Shown here one piece after another: positions 12,564-21,803 of a DNA stretch of 64,000 bases. The notes beneath the pieces are model-generated. The model was not told where the DNA came from. It saw only the letters and a list, made by a program, of their open reading frames with translations, and made no database searches. This DNA comes from Rhynchonema sp. JSB1_4. Taxonomy: Eukaryota; Nematoda; Chromadorea; Monhysterida; Xyalidae. The position numbers and the translations under genes were made by a program. The stretch spans positions 186,001-250,000 of the forward strand of contig JASAMV010000248.1 of NCBI GenBank assembly GCA_030248065.1. Reading direction: 5' to 3'. The stretch's first letter is position 1, and the number at the start of each line of letters is the position of its first letter.

Positions 12564-12795
12564 CCGTATTGTCGGAAATAGAACCCGGGGGGTCTATTTT
12601 TTCACTGGGGTCATTTTGGGGGGTTCAATTTATGGGGGTCATCAATTATTGGGGGGGTTATATTTTCATTTGGCCCCCCGACGAAAAAAATCATTGTTAA
12701 TAATGCCCATAAAAATGGGGTGTTTTCGGTATTTTCTAACTTCATCAGCGGCAATTATGCTTAAAAAGCTGTATTCTGTTGTGTACGCAAGCTTA

Positions 12796-13380
12796 AACAA
12801 CGTTTGACACAACGATAGATAGATTTGCCTTGCCCATAAGTGTTGACGATAGATAGATGAAATCAAAAAGTGTTGACGATAGATAGATGAATTTGGGGGG
12901 GGACCCCCCAGCCCCCACCAGTGTGGTGGCAGGCCAATCGACCCAAGATACCCTAGGGGGGGGAAGGTTTCGGACTTACTCGAGATACCCCCCAGAGGCT
13001 ACCCAAGATACCCCTATGGTCCGTCAAAAGGCGAAAAAAGGCCGTTTTTTGCATGCAATTTTGCTGCAAAATTGGCCTAAAAATGGGTATTTTTTGACAT
13101 TTTTGCCGAAAATTGGCCTAAAATGACCATTTTTGGGTGTCTGCGCGCGGAGCGCGCGATTTTTGGGGGTCCCGAGGTCGAAAAACACCTATTTTTGCCT
13201 TTGAAAACCATAAATCTACTTACTCGAGATACCATTTGGGGTCGGCTCGAGATAGATACCCTTCCCCCCCCATCCCCCCCTAAGGGTTGACTCGAGATAG
13301 ATACCCCTTAGGGGGGGGAATCCCCCCATCCCCCCCGCCACTACAGTGCCCCCCACCCCCTCACCCCAAGTACTACCCTG
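12796..13380 (-). mobile_element. Truncated F2 element inside family A
   Basis: Reverse-oriented copy. TGTTGACGATAGATAGAT units lie at 12842-12890 and the family end CCAAGTACTACCCTG at 13366-13380. The opposite end is missing, so it is truncated. It hosts the F3 insertion at 12919. Confidence 0.7.
12919..13348 (-). mobile_element. F3 element, innermost level of the nest
   Basis: Ends CAGTGTGGTGGCAGG and CCGCCACTACAGTG. Flanks GCCCCCAC and CCCCCCAC give an 8-bp duplication with one mismatch. CTCGAGATAGATACCC units and a GCGCGCGGAGCGCGCG hairpin (about 13143) correspond to the complement of the 11382 copy. Confidence 0.78.
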
Positions 13381-13444
13381 AATGGGGGGTCAATTAATGG
13401 GGGGTTCTATTTCCGACAATACGGTAATCGTTTTACCCACTCTT

Positions 13445-13505
13445 TTTACTAGTACGAATCGAACCTGTGACAGCTTGCTGTCGTCGCCTCATTGCGCTAT
13501 TGGCT
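13445..13505 (-). pseudogene. tRNA-like sequence with A- and B-box-like motifs (tRNA relic or SINE head)
   Basis: On the minus strand, TAGCGCAATGAGG (13499-13487) resembles a pol III A box and GGTTCGATTC (13465-13456) a B box, about 21 nt apart. Between them GACAG-CAAG-CTGTC can form an anticodon-type stem. The 5' GGGAGCC has no pairing 3' acceptor strand, so this is not a functional tRNA as it stands. Confidence 0.4.
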
Positions 13506-14022
13506 CCCTGATTTGCAATAAAAATGCAGCTGGTCCAAAATTATTTTTGTTCCCGGTTGGACCGATTCAAACGCTTCAATCTCGGTCGATTATTATCCGA
13601 TTAATTTAATTTTGATGTCATTCTGATCGCACATATCCCAGCTAGAAGCTGAAATCAAAAAAGAGCACTTTTAGCAATGAGTCCGCCCCTTTAACTCGGT
13701 CCCACGTTTTGTTGTTGATTAGCACCAGCAGCCTCAGAGTCACTGTCCGGTATCACATAGTAGGCCTGGGCACAATACCACTTTTGACACCCAATACCAA
13801 TACCCAATACCAATACCGGTCCTGTACCAATACCCAATACCCAATACCAATACCAATTTGGTGACCCAATACCAATACCCAATACCAATACCGGGTGAGA
13901 CCCAATACCAATACCAATACCCAATACCAGATCAATACTACTAAAGTGCCTGGTATTGGGTTTGGTATTGGGTTGGTATTGGTATTGAGTATTGGGTATT
14001 GGGTTGGTATTGGTATTGAGTA

Positions 14023-16107
14023 TTGGGTATTGGTCTTAGTATTGGTTTGGTATTGGGTTTTTGGTCTGGTATTGGGTTGGTATTGGGTTTGGTATTGGTT
14101 TGGTATTGGGTTTTGAGTCAGGTATTGGGTTTTACCAAGCCAAAAACTGCCAGTAAACCGGAATCTACAATTTGCATACAATTCGTTAATCCTGCTGTCG
14201 AACTCCTATCTTTGCAGACACTTTTGAAAGATAAGAGAGTAACAAAGCTTGCCCCCCCTCAAGCTAGGCAAAAATTACGTAACATCAGACTGGTCTACAA
14301 GTACAATAATCCAGTATGGCTCGAACTTTGCAATTACACTTCTTTTCTGAAGCATCTAAATATGGAAACTATGCGAAACATACTCTTGGATAATTGTGAC
14401 TGTGCCACTAGTCCGTACGTCTACAAACCGGCCAAACACATTATTTCTGGTGACCTTAATTTGATAACAAATCCTAAATTACGCAAAGTGTTTGGCATGG
14501 GTAGCAAATTTAGAATGCCACAGCATTATGACTGGGACCAAGCTATGAAAGAAATAATAGTTAGTCTTGCCGATTTTTTCAAAAGAATAGCAAAACAGAC
14601 AAAAATTGATCCAACTTTATTTTCTAAAGTTCGATCCTGGATCCACAAAGTCATATTTTCCAGAAAAACCAAATTGAAACATCAATTTGGGTACCGTAAT
14701 CCAGAAGTTCAGAAATTCGCATACAACAAGCAGGATCTGCACGAAATACATAACAGGTTCATAGTAACCCCCGCAGATAAAGCCGCCAATAATTTTGTCC
14801 TCACCTGCAAAAAACATTATGTAGAAGTTATGTGTTCTGAACTGGGAATATCCTTACAAAATGATGAGTTGGTAATACAAGGAAATGAAACTTATGAACC
14901 CACAAACAAAGATGCAGCAGACGTATATACTAGACATCTCGCTTTCGCTGATGAATTTGATGTTTCAATCTCGGAAGAGAACAAAAGCCTACCTAGGTTG
15001 TTTGCAGTACCTAAGTTGCATAAAAATCCCTATAAATTCAGGTTTATAGCCGGTGCCAAAAAAAGTTCGCTGAAACCAATTAGTGATCTCTGTGTGAAAG
15101 CACTTGGATCACTAAAACACCATTTTTTAAACTATTGCCATGTTGCAAGGTTACAAAGTGGAACACAGTGTTACTGGGCAGTGGACAACTCAGAAAAGGT
15201 GGCTAATAAAATTGCCCGTCTAACAAACGCTAGAAAAGTCATCACAGCAGATTTCAGTAATTTGTTTAGCAGCCTACCACACGACGTTGTTGAAATGCAA
15301 CTTTTAAAATTGCTAAATATTTGCTTTAGAAATACCAAGGGTGACTATAAGCCATACCTGGCTCTCAAATATGGCAACTATACATACAGTGAAACATTTT
15401 TGAGCAAAAATACAACCATTACCAAACAGGACATATTCAGGCTCATATGGATTAATCTACATGAAACCTATGTTGGTTTTGCTGGAATAGTTTTTCGACA
15501 AAAATTGGGCATACCTCAAGGTTCCAGCTGCTCACCGCTAATGGCCGATTTGACATTATCTCTTTTAGAATTCAATTTTGCGACCAATTCCTTTTATAAA
15601 AAAGAAATGTCTCAAATCGAACTTGTATGTCGCTATATGGACGATATTATTGTGTTTGGTGACCAAGACTTCATGAAAATAGCAAAAAGTATCTACCCTG
15701 CTTCCATTGTTCTGGAAAAAACCAACAATTGTGATTCATCGGCCAACTATCTGGACCTCAAAGTTGAAATCACTAACGGAAAAACACGAACAAGCATTTA
15801 CGACAAAACACAAGATTTTAACTTTGAGGTCCTGCGATATGTACACATTGAGAGTAACACTCACAGTTCGATTGGTTACGGTGTTTTCATGTCTCAGTGC
15901 ATACGTGCAGCTAGATTATGTGATCATGTCGATGGATTCATGGTCGTATGTAAAAGACTGGCAGCTAACCTTTATTCCAACGGTCACGACCGGCTGCAGA
16001 TCTTGAAAAAATTTCTTTCTTTCTTCTCCGAAAACCAAACTATTGCATTAAAATATGGTGTGAGAAATAAGTCAGAAATTGCGGTTTTAGCACTCAAGCT
16101 ACTCTAA
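14023..16107 (+). CDS. Penelope-like reverse transcriptase, apparently without GIY-YIG endonuclease
   Basis: A 694-codon frame. The first 40 or so residues (MGIGLSIGLVLG...) are translated TACCAATAC repeat, so the true start is unclear. The conserved N-terminal block SPYVYKPAKHIISGDLNLIT is at about residue 130. The RT core follows: PKLHKNPYKFRFIAG (about 335), motif A TADFSNLFSSLPHD (about 408), motif B GIPQGSSCSPLMADL (about 495), catalytic YMDD (about 537), and the family trait YDKTQDFNFEVLRYVH followed by YGVFMSQCIRAARL. These features match Penelope-like RTs of invertebrates. The frame ends soon after the thumb, and I find no GIY-YIG domain on either side. The catalytic residues look intact and there is no internal stop, so this copy may be young. 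Confidence 0.9.
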   Translation: MGIGLSIGLVLGFWSGIGLVLGLVLVWYWVLSQVLGFTKPKTASKPESTICIQFVNPAVELLSLQTLLKDKRVTKLAPPQARQKLRNIRLVYKYNNPVWLELCNYTSFLKHLNMETMRNILLDNCDCATSPYVYKPAKHIISGDLNLITNPKLRKVFGMGSKFRMPQHYDWDQAMKEIIVSLADFFKRIAKQTKIDPTLFSKVRSWIHKVIFSRKTKLKHQFGYRNPEVQKFAYNKQDLHEIHNRFIVTPADKAANNFVLTCKKHYVEVMCSELGISLQNDELVIQGNETYEPTNKDAADVYTRHLAFADEFDVSISEENKSLPRLFAVPKLHKNPYKFRFIAGAKKSSLKPISDLCVKALGSLKHHFLNYCHVARLQSGTQCYWAVDNSEKVANKIARLTNARKVITADFSNLFSSLPHDVVEMQLLKLLNICFRNTKGDYKPYLALKYGNYTYSETFLSKNTTITKQDIFRLIWINLHETYVGFAGIVFRQKLGIPQGSSCSPLMADLTLSLLEFNFATNSFYKKEMSQIELVCRYMDDIIVFGDQDFMKIAKSIYPASIVLEKTNNCDSSANYLDLKVEITNGKTRTSIYDKTQDFNFEVLRYVHIESNTHSSIGYGVFMSQCIRAARLCDHVDGFMVVCKRLAANLYSNGHDRLQILKKFLSFFSENQTIALKYGVRNKSEIAVLALKLL

Positions 16108-16364
16108 ATCTGTGCCTCGTTTCTTTCCAGACTCCATCTCAGTCGCTCGACAACAATAAAATTATTTTACGTTGATTCGACCAAGTGAAACAATTCCTGC
16201 CGATACAATAATTTATTTATCGCTCAAGTCGATTCAAATCTGTGGTAATTATTGTATTTTAAATATAATGCACTCTTTCACACTACTATGATACCGGGCA
16301 TGCAGAACAAACGTCACTGACGAGACCCCGACTGCATTGCCGAACGCTTTCCGTCTGACAAAAA

Positions 16365-16607
16365 ATGGGGTCGAAACGGATTGCGTTCAAACTAATGGTT
16401 CCCTTTACTTCTCAGATGCCCAAGCAACCGAAAGGCGGCAAACACGGAGGAAAAGCTGATAAATCATCGCTACCCGGACGTGTGTTATTCAAAAACGCTG
16501 CACCTTCGAATCAAAAGCAGATCAAAGCCGAGTTAATTCAGAAGGTTCGTCGGATTTACCGTAAAAAGTCATTGGTATTGGTTTGGTATTGGGTTTTTCT
16601 GGATTAG
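16365..16607 (+). other. Short Lys-rich reading frame carried inside the Penelope-like element
   Basis: The likely real part starts at ATG 16418 directly after a pyrimidine tract and AG (CTTTACTTCTCAG), giving MPKQPKGGKHGGKADKSSLP and then about 30 further basic residues, and runs into the TATTGG repeats at about 16570. The acceptor-like sequence before the ATG resembles a host exon start. I do not recognise the protein. It could be a captured host exon or a second ORF of the element. Confidence 0.35.
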
Positions 16608-16809
16608 TATTGGGTATTGGTTTTGACCCAATACCTGGGCAAACCCAATACCAATACCCAATACCAATACCAGGCTAGCTTCAATACCAATACCCAATAC
16701 CCAATACCAGAATTACACCCAATACCAATACCAAACACTGGTATTGGTATTGGTATTGGGTGGTATTGGTATTGGGTATTGGGTATTGTGCCCACCCATA
16801 TCACATAGT

Positions 16810-16885
16810 GCGTCACTGTCGTGTCACTAGAGGAGATAGAAATCTTTAAGAAAACATCGGTGCCTGATTCGCAAAGGAAACAATT
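16810..16885. pseudogene. Inverted partial copy of the sequence at 19220-19266 plus 19913-19945
   Basis: The reverse complement of this stretch (CTTTGCGAATCAGGCACCGA...) matches 19230-19266 and then, without the 19267-19912 element, 19917-19935. Both copies can read EEIEIFKKTSVPDS in one frame. This is a duplicated, possibly once coding fragment. In the other direction 16860-16810, continued through the pre-insertion site into 13750-13696, reads VTHYVIPDSDSEAAGANQQQ and stops. If that frame was real, the Penelope-like element has split it. Confidence 0.35.
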
Positions 16886-17448
16886 ATCCGTGTCAATTTC
16901 AAACTTGCAATTATTTCTTTGGCGTTCTGGTTCATTATCAGTGTCTCTCTATCGGAATGTTGAAGGTATTGATGTGGGTTTGTTGAAAAAAGTGGCACCC
17001 CCACTTTTCGTACCAGACGGACACCAAAAAAAACACCCCCAGCCCCACCTTGGCTATGGCACCTACCCTAGAAAAACCAACCCCCCCTCAAGTTGGCACC
17101 CCCCCCCCCCCCCCCCGCCCCGTGCTAGTATCTAAACGCAAACCAGCCGTGCGTTGCACTCTTAGACCATACCGTATCACCCTGAATACTTACACACCTG
17201 TTACTGTAGCCACGTCTCGCGGCCCGTGATTTGCGTGTGAATCCGATAAAGAGTGAAGGGTGAAGAGTGCAAAGCACTGCTGGTTGCCTTTACCCCTGCC
17301 CTAAACAGCAGCCCACCCCCGCAAGTTGGCATTTTCGCTTTTCTTTTGGTGCAGGGGTCGTGTTTCTTCATGTTTCGAAGTTTTTGCGCAATTTTTACGT
17401 TGAAAAGTGCTTTAGTCGCGCGCAGCGCACAATTTTTTCCAATTGTCA

Positions 17449-17756
17449 GCAGTGTTATAGTCTGTTGATTAAATATCGACATAGTGTTGTAACCCCATGC
17501 AGGCAAATGACGACAGAGGTTAGGTAAACACAAATGTTTCACCCTTGTCAACTCAGGCTGTTGGAGTTAAACATCAGTCGTTTTGGTTGGATGGCAGACC
17601 ACGTGGTTTTATGTCATACAGAACCACTAGTGTTGAATGCCAGCAGCCTGTGTTGGCAAGGGTGAAACATTTGTGTTTACCTAACCCGCTCCAAATTTGC
17701 CTGCATGGGGTTACAACACTATGTCGATATTTAATCAACAGACTATAGAGGTACTT
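17449..17756. repeat. Inverted repeat with about 105-bp arms
   Basis: The left arm (17449-17560, including GATTAAATATCGACATAGTG and AACACAAATGTTTCACCCTT) is repeated in inverse orientation at 17650-17748. The inner spacer is about 90 bp. Probably a foldback or MITE-type element; the ends are not resolved. Confidence 0.65.
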
Positions 17757-18000
17757 TGGAGGGGGGATACCCACTGTACCGGGCTCAGAGAGGGGGATAC
17801 CTACTGTATCAGAGCCGATGGCCTGGGGGGTTAGCGCTTGGGTAAAAAATTTGATGTTTTTAATCATGCGTAGAGTCGTGTGAAAACGTTGTATTTTGTG
17901 TGTAGCGCATGAATTTCGAGTATTTTGAGTTAAAAACCACCGATTTTACACTAATTTTCGTCATTTTGGGCCGATATTGACGCCTTGAGGGCAAAATCGG
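17756..18000 (-). mobile_element. Partial F6-family element
   Basis: GGGGATACCTACTGTATCAG, the downstream CAGAGCCGATGGCCTGGGGG, and the later CGTGTGAAAACGTTGTATTT and CACCGATTTTACACTAATTT match, in inverse order, the F6 element at 23825-24207. Only about two thirds is present and no terminal CAGTG is seen. Confidence 0.55.
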
Positions 18001-18007
18001 GGAGAAA

Positions 18008-18175
18008 TTGGTCGCACAATGATCATATAAGAATTCATTAAATCAATCCTGATTTTCACGTTCAGTCACTCCTAGCCACTCTGTGCTATTTGTGATTGTT
18101 ACAAAACAGTTTCATCTGAAAATAATCTGGCAGAACACCCACGTTGCTGCGGGTCTGAAACATTTTAGTGACTGC
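18008..18175 (+). repeat. Dispersed repeat, copy of 44215-44380
   Basis: TTGGTCGCACAATG, then ATAAGAATTCAT and GTGCTATTTGTGATT, and finally CACGTTGCTGCGGGTCTGAAA, are shared in order and direction with 44215-44373. Here the element is interrupted on its right by other repeats. Confidence 0.65.
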
Positions 18176-18182
18176 ATTCTAT

Positions 18183-18412
18183 GGGTGGAATTTTCGAAAC
18201 GGTGTAAAGGTCAGTTGGGCGTACAGGTCGGTGTTAAAGTTCGGTCGAAAGCTCGGTCGGCGTAGCTCGGTGTAAACGTGAAACATTGCCTGTTATTAAC
18301 GTGGAATGTTTCAAGTTTACACCGAGGTCTATCACACTGAGCTGTCGACCGAGCTTTCCACCGCCCTTTACACCCAACTGACCTTTACACCGTTTCGAAA
18401 ATATCACCCTTT
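18183..18412. repeat. Foldback element with GGTGTAAAGGTCAGTTGGG arms
   Basis: The left arm starts GGGTGGAATTTTCGAAACGG, and the right arm ends in its near complement (CCGTTTCGAAAATATCACCC). Inner CGGTCG and TTTACACCGA units pair again near the centre. It lies within the repeat cluster and has no coding frame. Confidence 0.65.
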
Positions 18413-18437
18413 GTGTGTGATTAAGCAACGCAACGTC

Positions 18438-18955
18438 ATTGGGTGAAATTCACAAAACAAAGTCAAGCTCACCCTCAAGCTCAACGTCAAAGTTCAAAGT
18501 CAGATGTTTCGGCGTCACGCTGGCTCATGCAGCAGGCGCAATTTTCTAAACGAAGGGTCAACTTTGACACATTATTGGGCATGATTGGATGCGTTTCTCG
18601 GGATACTGTTATTTTAAGGACATAGCACAAGCGTTTCTGAAGATTATTTCTGAGTTATAATAATTTCTGACTAATGGTATTGAAATAATGTGGCGATCAT
18701 TGGCCGCAGTCAAAATTTTTTGCACCTCCGTTGGTGATCGTCTGTTCATTTCTTTGCCTCTTTGCAGAAATTCATGAAACTCAGAAATACTCTCAGGTAA
18801 GCATCCAGTCTTGCACAATAATGCGTCAAAGTTGACCCTTTGTTTAGAAAATTGCGTCTGCTGCACGAGCCAGCGTGACGCGGAAACATCTGGCTTTGAA
18901 CTTTGACGTTGAGCTTGACGGTGAGCTTGACTTTGTTTTGTGAATTCCACCCATT
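18438..18955. mobile_element. Inverted-repeat element with about 130-bp arms
   Basis: The arms (TTCACAAAACAAAGTCAAGC... at left, complement ending at 18950) are about 130 bp and separated by about 220 bp of unrelated sequence. A further single arm is present at 50070-50184 just before a gamma-glutamyltransferase exon. No coding potential. Confidence 0.7.
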
Positions 18956-18959
18956 TATG

Positions 18960-19266
18960 GGCAATATCGGCGTTGTTTCAGAATCTTCATCAAGGTGTTG
19001 CGGTGTTCATTTCGAAGCTCCAGAAAAGTTTTAGAACGAAACGGACAGTAAATTCGAGCTTCCCGCACTTGTCTACCGCCAAACAATAACTTGTCGGCGT
19101 TATCGAGGAAGAAAGTGAAACAAACCGCGCCGTCCGGCACAGGCCGAGGTGTGCGGGACGGTCTGTCACTGGGAACAAAGCGTCCCGTCACCAGCGACCC
19201 ATGCTTGATCAATGTTTCACCTCGTTTCACCTTTCCTTTACGAATCAGGCACCGATGTTTTCTTAA
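18960..19266 (-). other. Unrecognised reading frame, possible remnant exon
   Basis: A minus-strand frame is open here (ORF bounds 19347-18955, but 19267-19347 belongs to the foldback arm). It reads RKHRCLIRKGKVKRGETL and continues to FLDNADKLLFGGRQVREARI and FLELRNEHRNTLMKILKQ. The composition looks coding-like, but I cannot match it to a family. It is bordered by transposons on both sides, so it may be a broken gene or chance. Confidence 0.3.
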
Positions 19267-19912
19267 ACCTGGCCCGCCACTATTGATATTTGAAAATTTT
19301 GTTGTGTTTTTATGATCTATCACTGTTGCCGACATCGAAACGAACAAGGTTTATATTCGTGACTTTTCCATTAAGTGCCGATTTAATACCGAAATTAATC
19401 GATAAACCTAGGTTCTCGGGAACAAAATTCCAAAAAATAGATAGACCCCCATTTAGTGCATTTCAGGAAGACAGGAACAAATATTCAAGATGGCCGACTG
19501 CTTCTTATCACAGGCATACGGTAGTCACGTGATCTTGCCCATGCGTTTTGTACAGTGCCGCTCTGTTTGTCAGTGCATAACACACGTATTGCAAGCGCGC
19601 GCACTGGCAGCACTGTGTAGTGGGAGCGTAAAGTCGGGAGCGTAAAATCCCTAATAGCATACTGTAAGCCTATGACAATTTTGCGGCAATTCAAAATTTT
19701 GTTCCTGGCTGACGTGATTGCCAAGAAGTGGGGGTCTATCTATTTTTTTAATTTTGTTCCCGAGAACCGGTGTTTATCGATTGATTTCGATATAAAATCT
19801 GCACCAGATCAAAAAGTCATGAACATAAACCTTATTCGTCTCGATGTCGGCAACTAAATTAGAGCAAAAAAACAAACCAAAAATTTTAAATATCAATAGT
19901 GGCGGGCCAGGT
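19267..19912. mobile_element. TTAA-flanked foldback element (piggyBac-type target)
   Basis: Ends ACCTGGCCCGCCACTATTGA and the exact complement, each flanked by TTAA (19263-19266 and 19913-19916). The imperfect arms are about 190 bp and include CCGACATCGAAACGAA/TTCGTCTCGATGTCGG and GGTTCTCGGGAACAAAATT with its complement. Removing the element and one TTAA restores a sequence matching the complement of 16830-16885, which confirms insertion. Confidence 0.82.
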
Positions 19913-20147
19913 TTAAAGATTTCTATCTCCTCTATCGTGTCACTTGTCACAACTGGCATTTTATTTCTCTTTCATTGCGATGATAACCGGATTCAATTGT
20001 CAAGCTCATTTTCGAGCACGATCGTTGTATTGTCAGCAATGGTCCGGAGGAACGGTTCAGATTTTGAACTCGAGTTGGTGAGGGAAGTTGAAGCGATTGA
20101 ATCAGCGCAACCCGGAACTGTGCCAGACCCGACCCGAGAACCGTGTT

Positions 20148-20567
20148 TACCGTATTGTTGGAAATAGAACCCCCAAAAATTGACCCCCCCCCCAATAATA
20201 GAACCCTCCTAAATTGGACCGAGTGAAAAAATAGAACGCCCGAAAATAGAACCCCCAATAATGGAACCCCATCCTCAGCTAGTGCGGTACCCCACATAGC
20301 GATATGGTAAGGCTTTATTGTTGTATTAAACATAGCTTACACAGTCATTGATGACATAATAAGGCAAATAAGTGAAGATTCAACACCCATAAACACAATT
20401 ATAGAGCATAACATACATCTAACACCCGTTTTTTCGAAAATGATTTTTTCAGATTTGGGTGAGTAAAAAATAGAACCCCCTAATAATTGACCCCTTCATA
20501 ATAGAGCCCCCCAGATTGGCACCCGTGAAAAAATAGAACCCCCGTATTCTATTTCCGACAATAGGTA
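20148..20567. mobile_element. Family A inverted-repeat element
   Basis: Left end TACCGTATTGTTGGAAATAG, right end CTATTTCCGACAATAGGTA (one base lost). AATAGAACCCCC units fill the arms. No coding frame. Confidence 0.72.
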
Positions 20568-20575
20568 AACAGATA

Positions 20576-20706
20576 AAATTTGATAACGCAAGCTTCGCAA
20601 CAATGCGCCACTAACCTTACATTGGACCTAAACAATTGTGTGTGTAAACGGATGAAATTTGATAATGCAAGCTTCGCAGCAATATGCCACTAATCTTGCA
20701 TTGGAC
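20576..20706. repeat. Two tandem copies of a roughly 65-bp unit
   Basis: AAATTTGATAACGCAAGCTT...CATTGGACC and a diverged second copy AAATTTGATAATGCAAGCTT...CATTGGACC follow head to tail. No further copies seen. Confidence 0.65.
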
Positions 20707-20989
20707 CAAACTGTGGGGTACCAATGCAGATCAATCAATTATGTATTCAGTTTTTGTTTGTCAATCGACAAGGGCGAACTCAGCAAAATACCCCTGCAAC
20801 GCGAATTTTTTGTATATGATACCACGACCAAAAGCTGATCATTGACCTTCACACATATATCGACCCTTTTTCGCATCATTGACATTGTGAATGTCCGGCC
20901 AGCCAGTTGTTCTCCAAGAAGAGAAGAACCAAGAATACCGTAAAAAGCTTAAATACAGCCCCCGGAATAGTTATGACAGTTATATATTT

Positions 20990-21190
20990 AAGAAATAACT
21001 AGACGGGACCCGTGCCTACGGCCCGGCTACAGCGCCGCGCCCGTGCCGTGCCCCCCCCCCCCGAAGACCCGTTAGCATACCCAAAGCTACCCGTGAAAAT
21101 TGACCCGTCCGCCCTTCCGAGGGAGGGGGCCACAGACAGACAGACATACATACATACATACGCCTTCCTGTTTTAATAGTATAGATGAGT
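20990..21190. repeat. GC-rich repeat ending in CAGA/CATA microsatellite
   Basis: Begins ACTAGACGGGACCCGTGCC and ends CAGACAGACATACATACATA...TTTTAATAGTATAGAT. The outline resembles the end of a dispersed retroelement, but no coding part is present and no second copy is in the window. Confidence 0.4.
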
Positions 21191-21415
21191 CTTCCCGCCA
21201 GAGCCTCTGCAGGATAAACTGATTACAATAGTAATGAGTCTCCCATCAACCGATGCAGCACAGCGGGTGTTGTCTATTCTCTCGTCATCCCCTTCAATTT
21301 GGTAGAGAAAAGTTCAATTTATTTTACGCCGAGATAGAATTCACAGAAACAGAATCCAACTGACGCGAAACTGCCGTATCCTAATTGTGTTGATGTCTTT
21401 TTTTAGGCTTTAAAT

Positions 21416-21803
21416 TACCGTAAAAACCTAAATACAGCCCCCAAAAAAAGGGGTCAGTGAATTAATAGAGCCCCCCCGGAATAGAGCCCCCCCCTAAGTA
21501 ATATCCCCTATACTGTAGTGTATTAAGGCTTGATAGTGGTGTACTGTACAGGTACATTTATGCACGTTTGTTGTTCGTTCAGAGCACATAATACGCCTCC
21601 TATTGACGAATAGACACGAATAAATGCTAATACAAGCGAAAAAACATCCTTTCAAACCCCTTTTTAGGTTTTTTGGGGGTATTTTTGGGAACAATTTTTC
21701 AGGTTCGGGTCAGTGAATTAATAGAGGCCCCCCCCGGAATAGAGCCCCCAAAATGGGGTCAGTGAGTTAATAGAGCCCCCCTTCTATTTAGGTTTTTACG
21801 GTA
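21416..21803. mobile_element. Family B inverted-repeat element, second copy
   Basis: Ends TACCGTAAAAACCTAAATA and complement. Its sequence is close to 12154-12563, including the ACATTTATGCACGTTTGTTG middle. It abuts a family A end at 21802 exactly as at 12562. Confidence 0.75.

Larger units (their letters stand above)
12562..13426. mobile_element. Inverted-repeat element (family A) with three-level nest
   Basis: Ends TACCGTATTGTCGGAAATAG and its complement. Repeated GGGTTCTATT/AATAGAACCC and TCAATTAATGGGG units fill the arms. A truncated F2 copy (12796-13380) sits inside, and F3 (12919-13348) sits inside that. Confidence 0.75.
13762..16798 (+). mobile_element. Penelope-like retroelement bounded by TACCAATAC repeat arms
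   Basis: The element lies between two perfect 11-bp copies of TATCACATAGT (13751-13761 and 16799-16809). Its outer ends carry the inverted motif TGGGCACAATACC/GGTATTGTGCCC, followed by long arms of ACCAATACCCAAT repeats that are mutually inverted at the two ends. Between the arms lie a reverse transcriptase frame (14023-16107) and a further 500 bp with a short host-like reading frame at 16418-16570. The 11-bp duplication is longer than the 8 bp seen for the neighbouring DNA elements, which suits a different integration mechanism. Confidence 0.85.

Noticed and set aside
13753..14181. Minus-strand frames of NTQYQYQ and WYWVLGIG type around the Penelope-like element
   Set aside because: Translations of TACCAATACCC repeats in various frames, not genes.
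19844..20167. 107-codon plus frame MSATKLEQKNKPK...
   Set aside because: Starts in the arm of the 19267-19912 foldback and ends in a family A element; no conserved motif.
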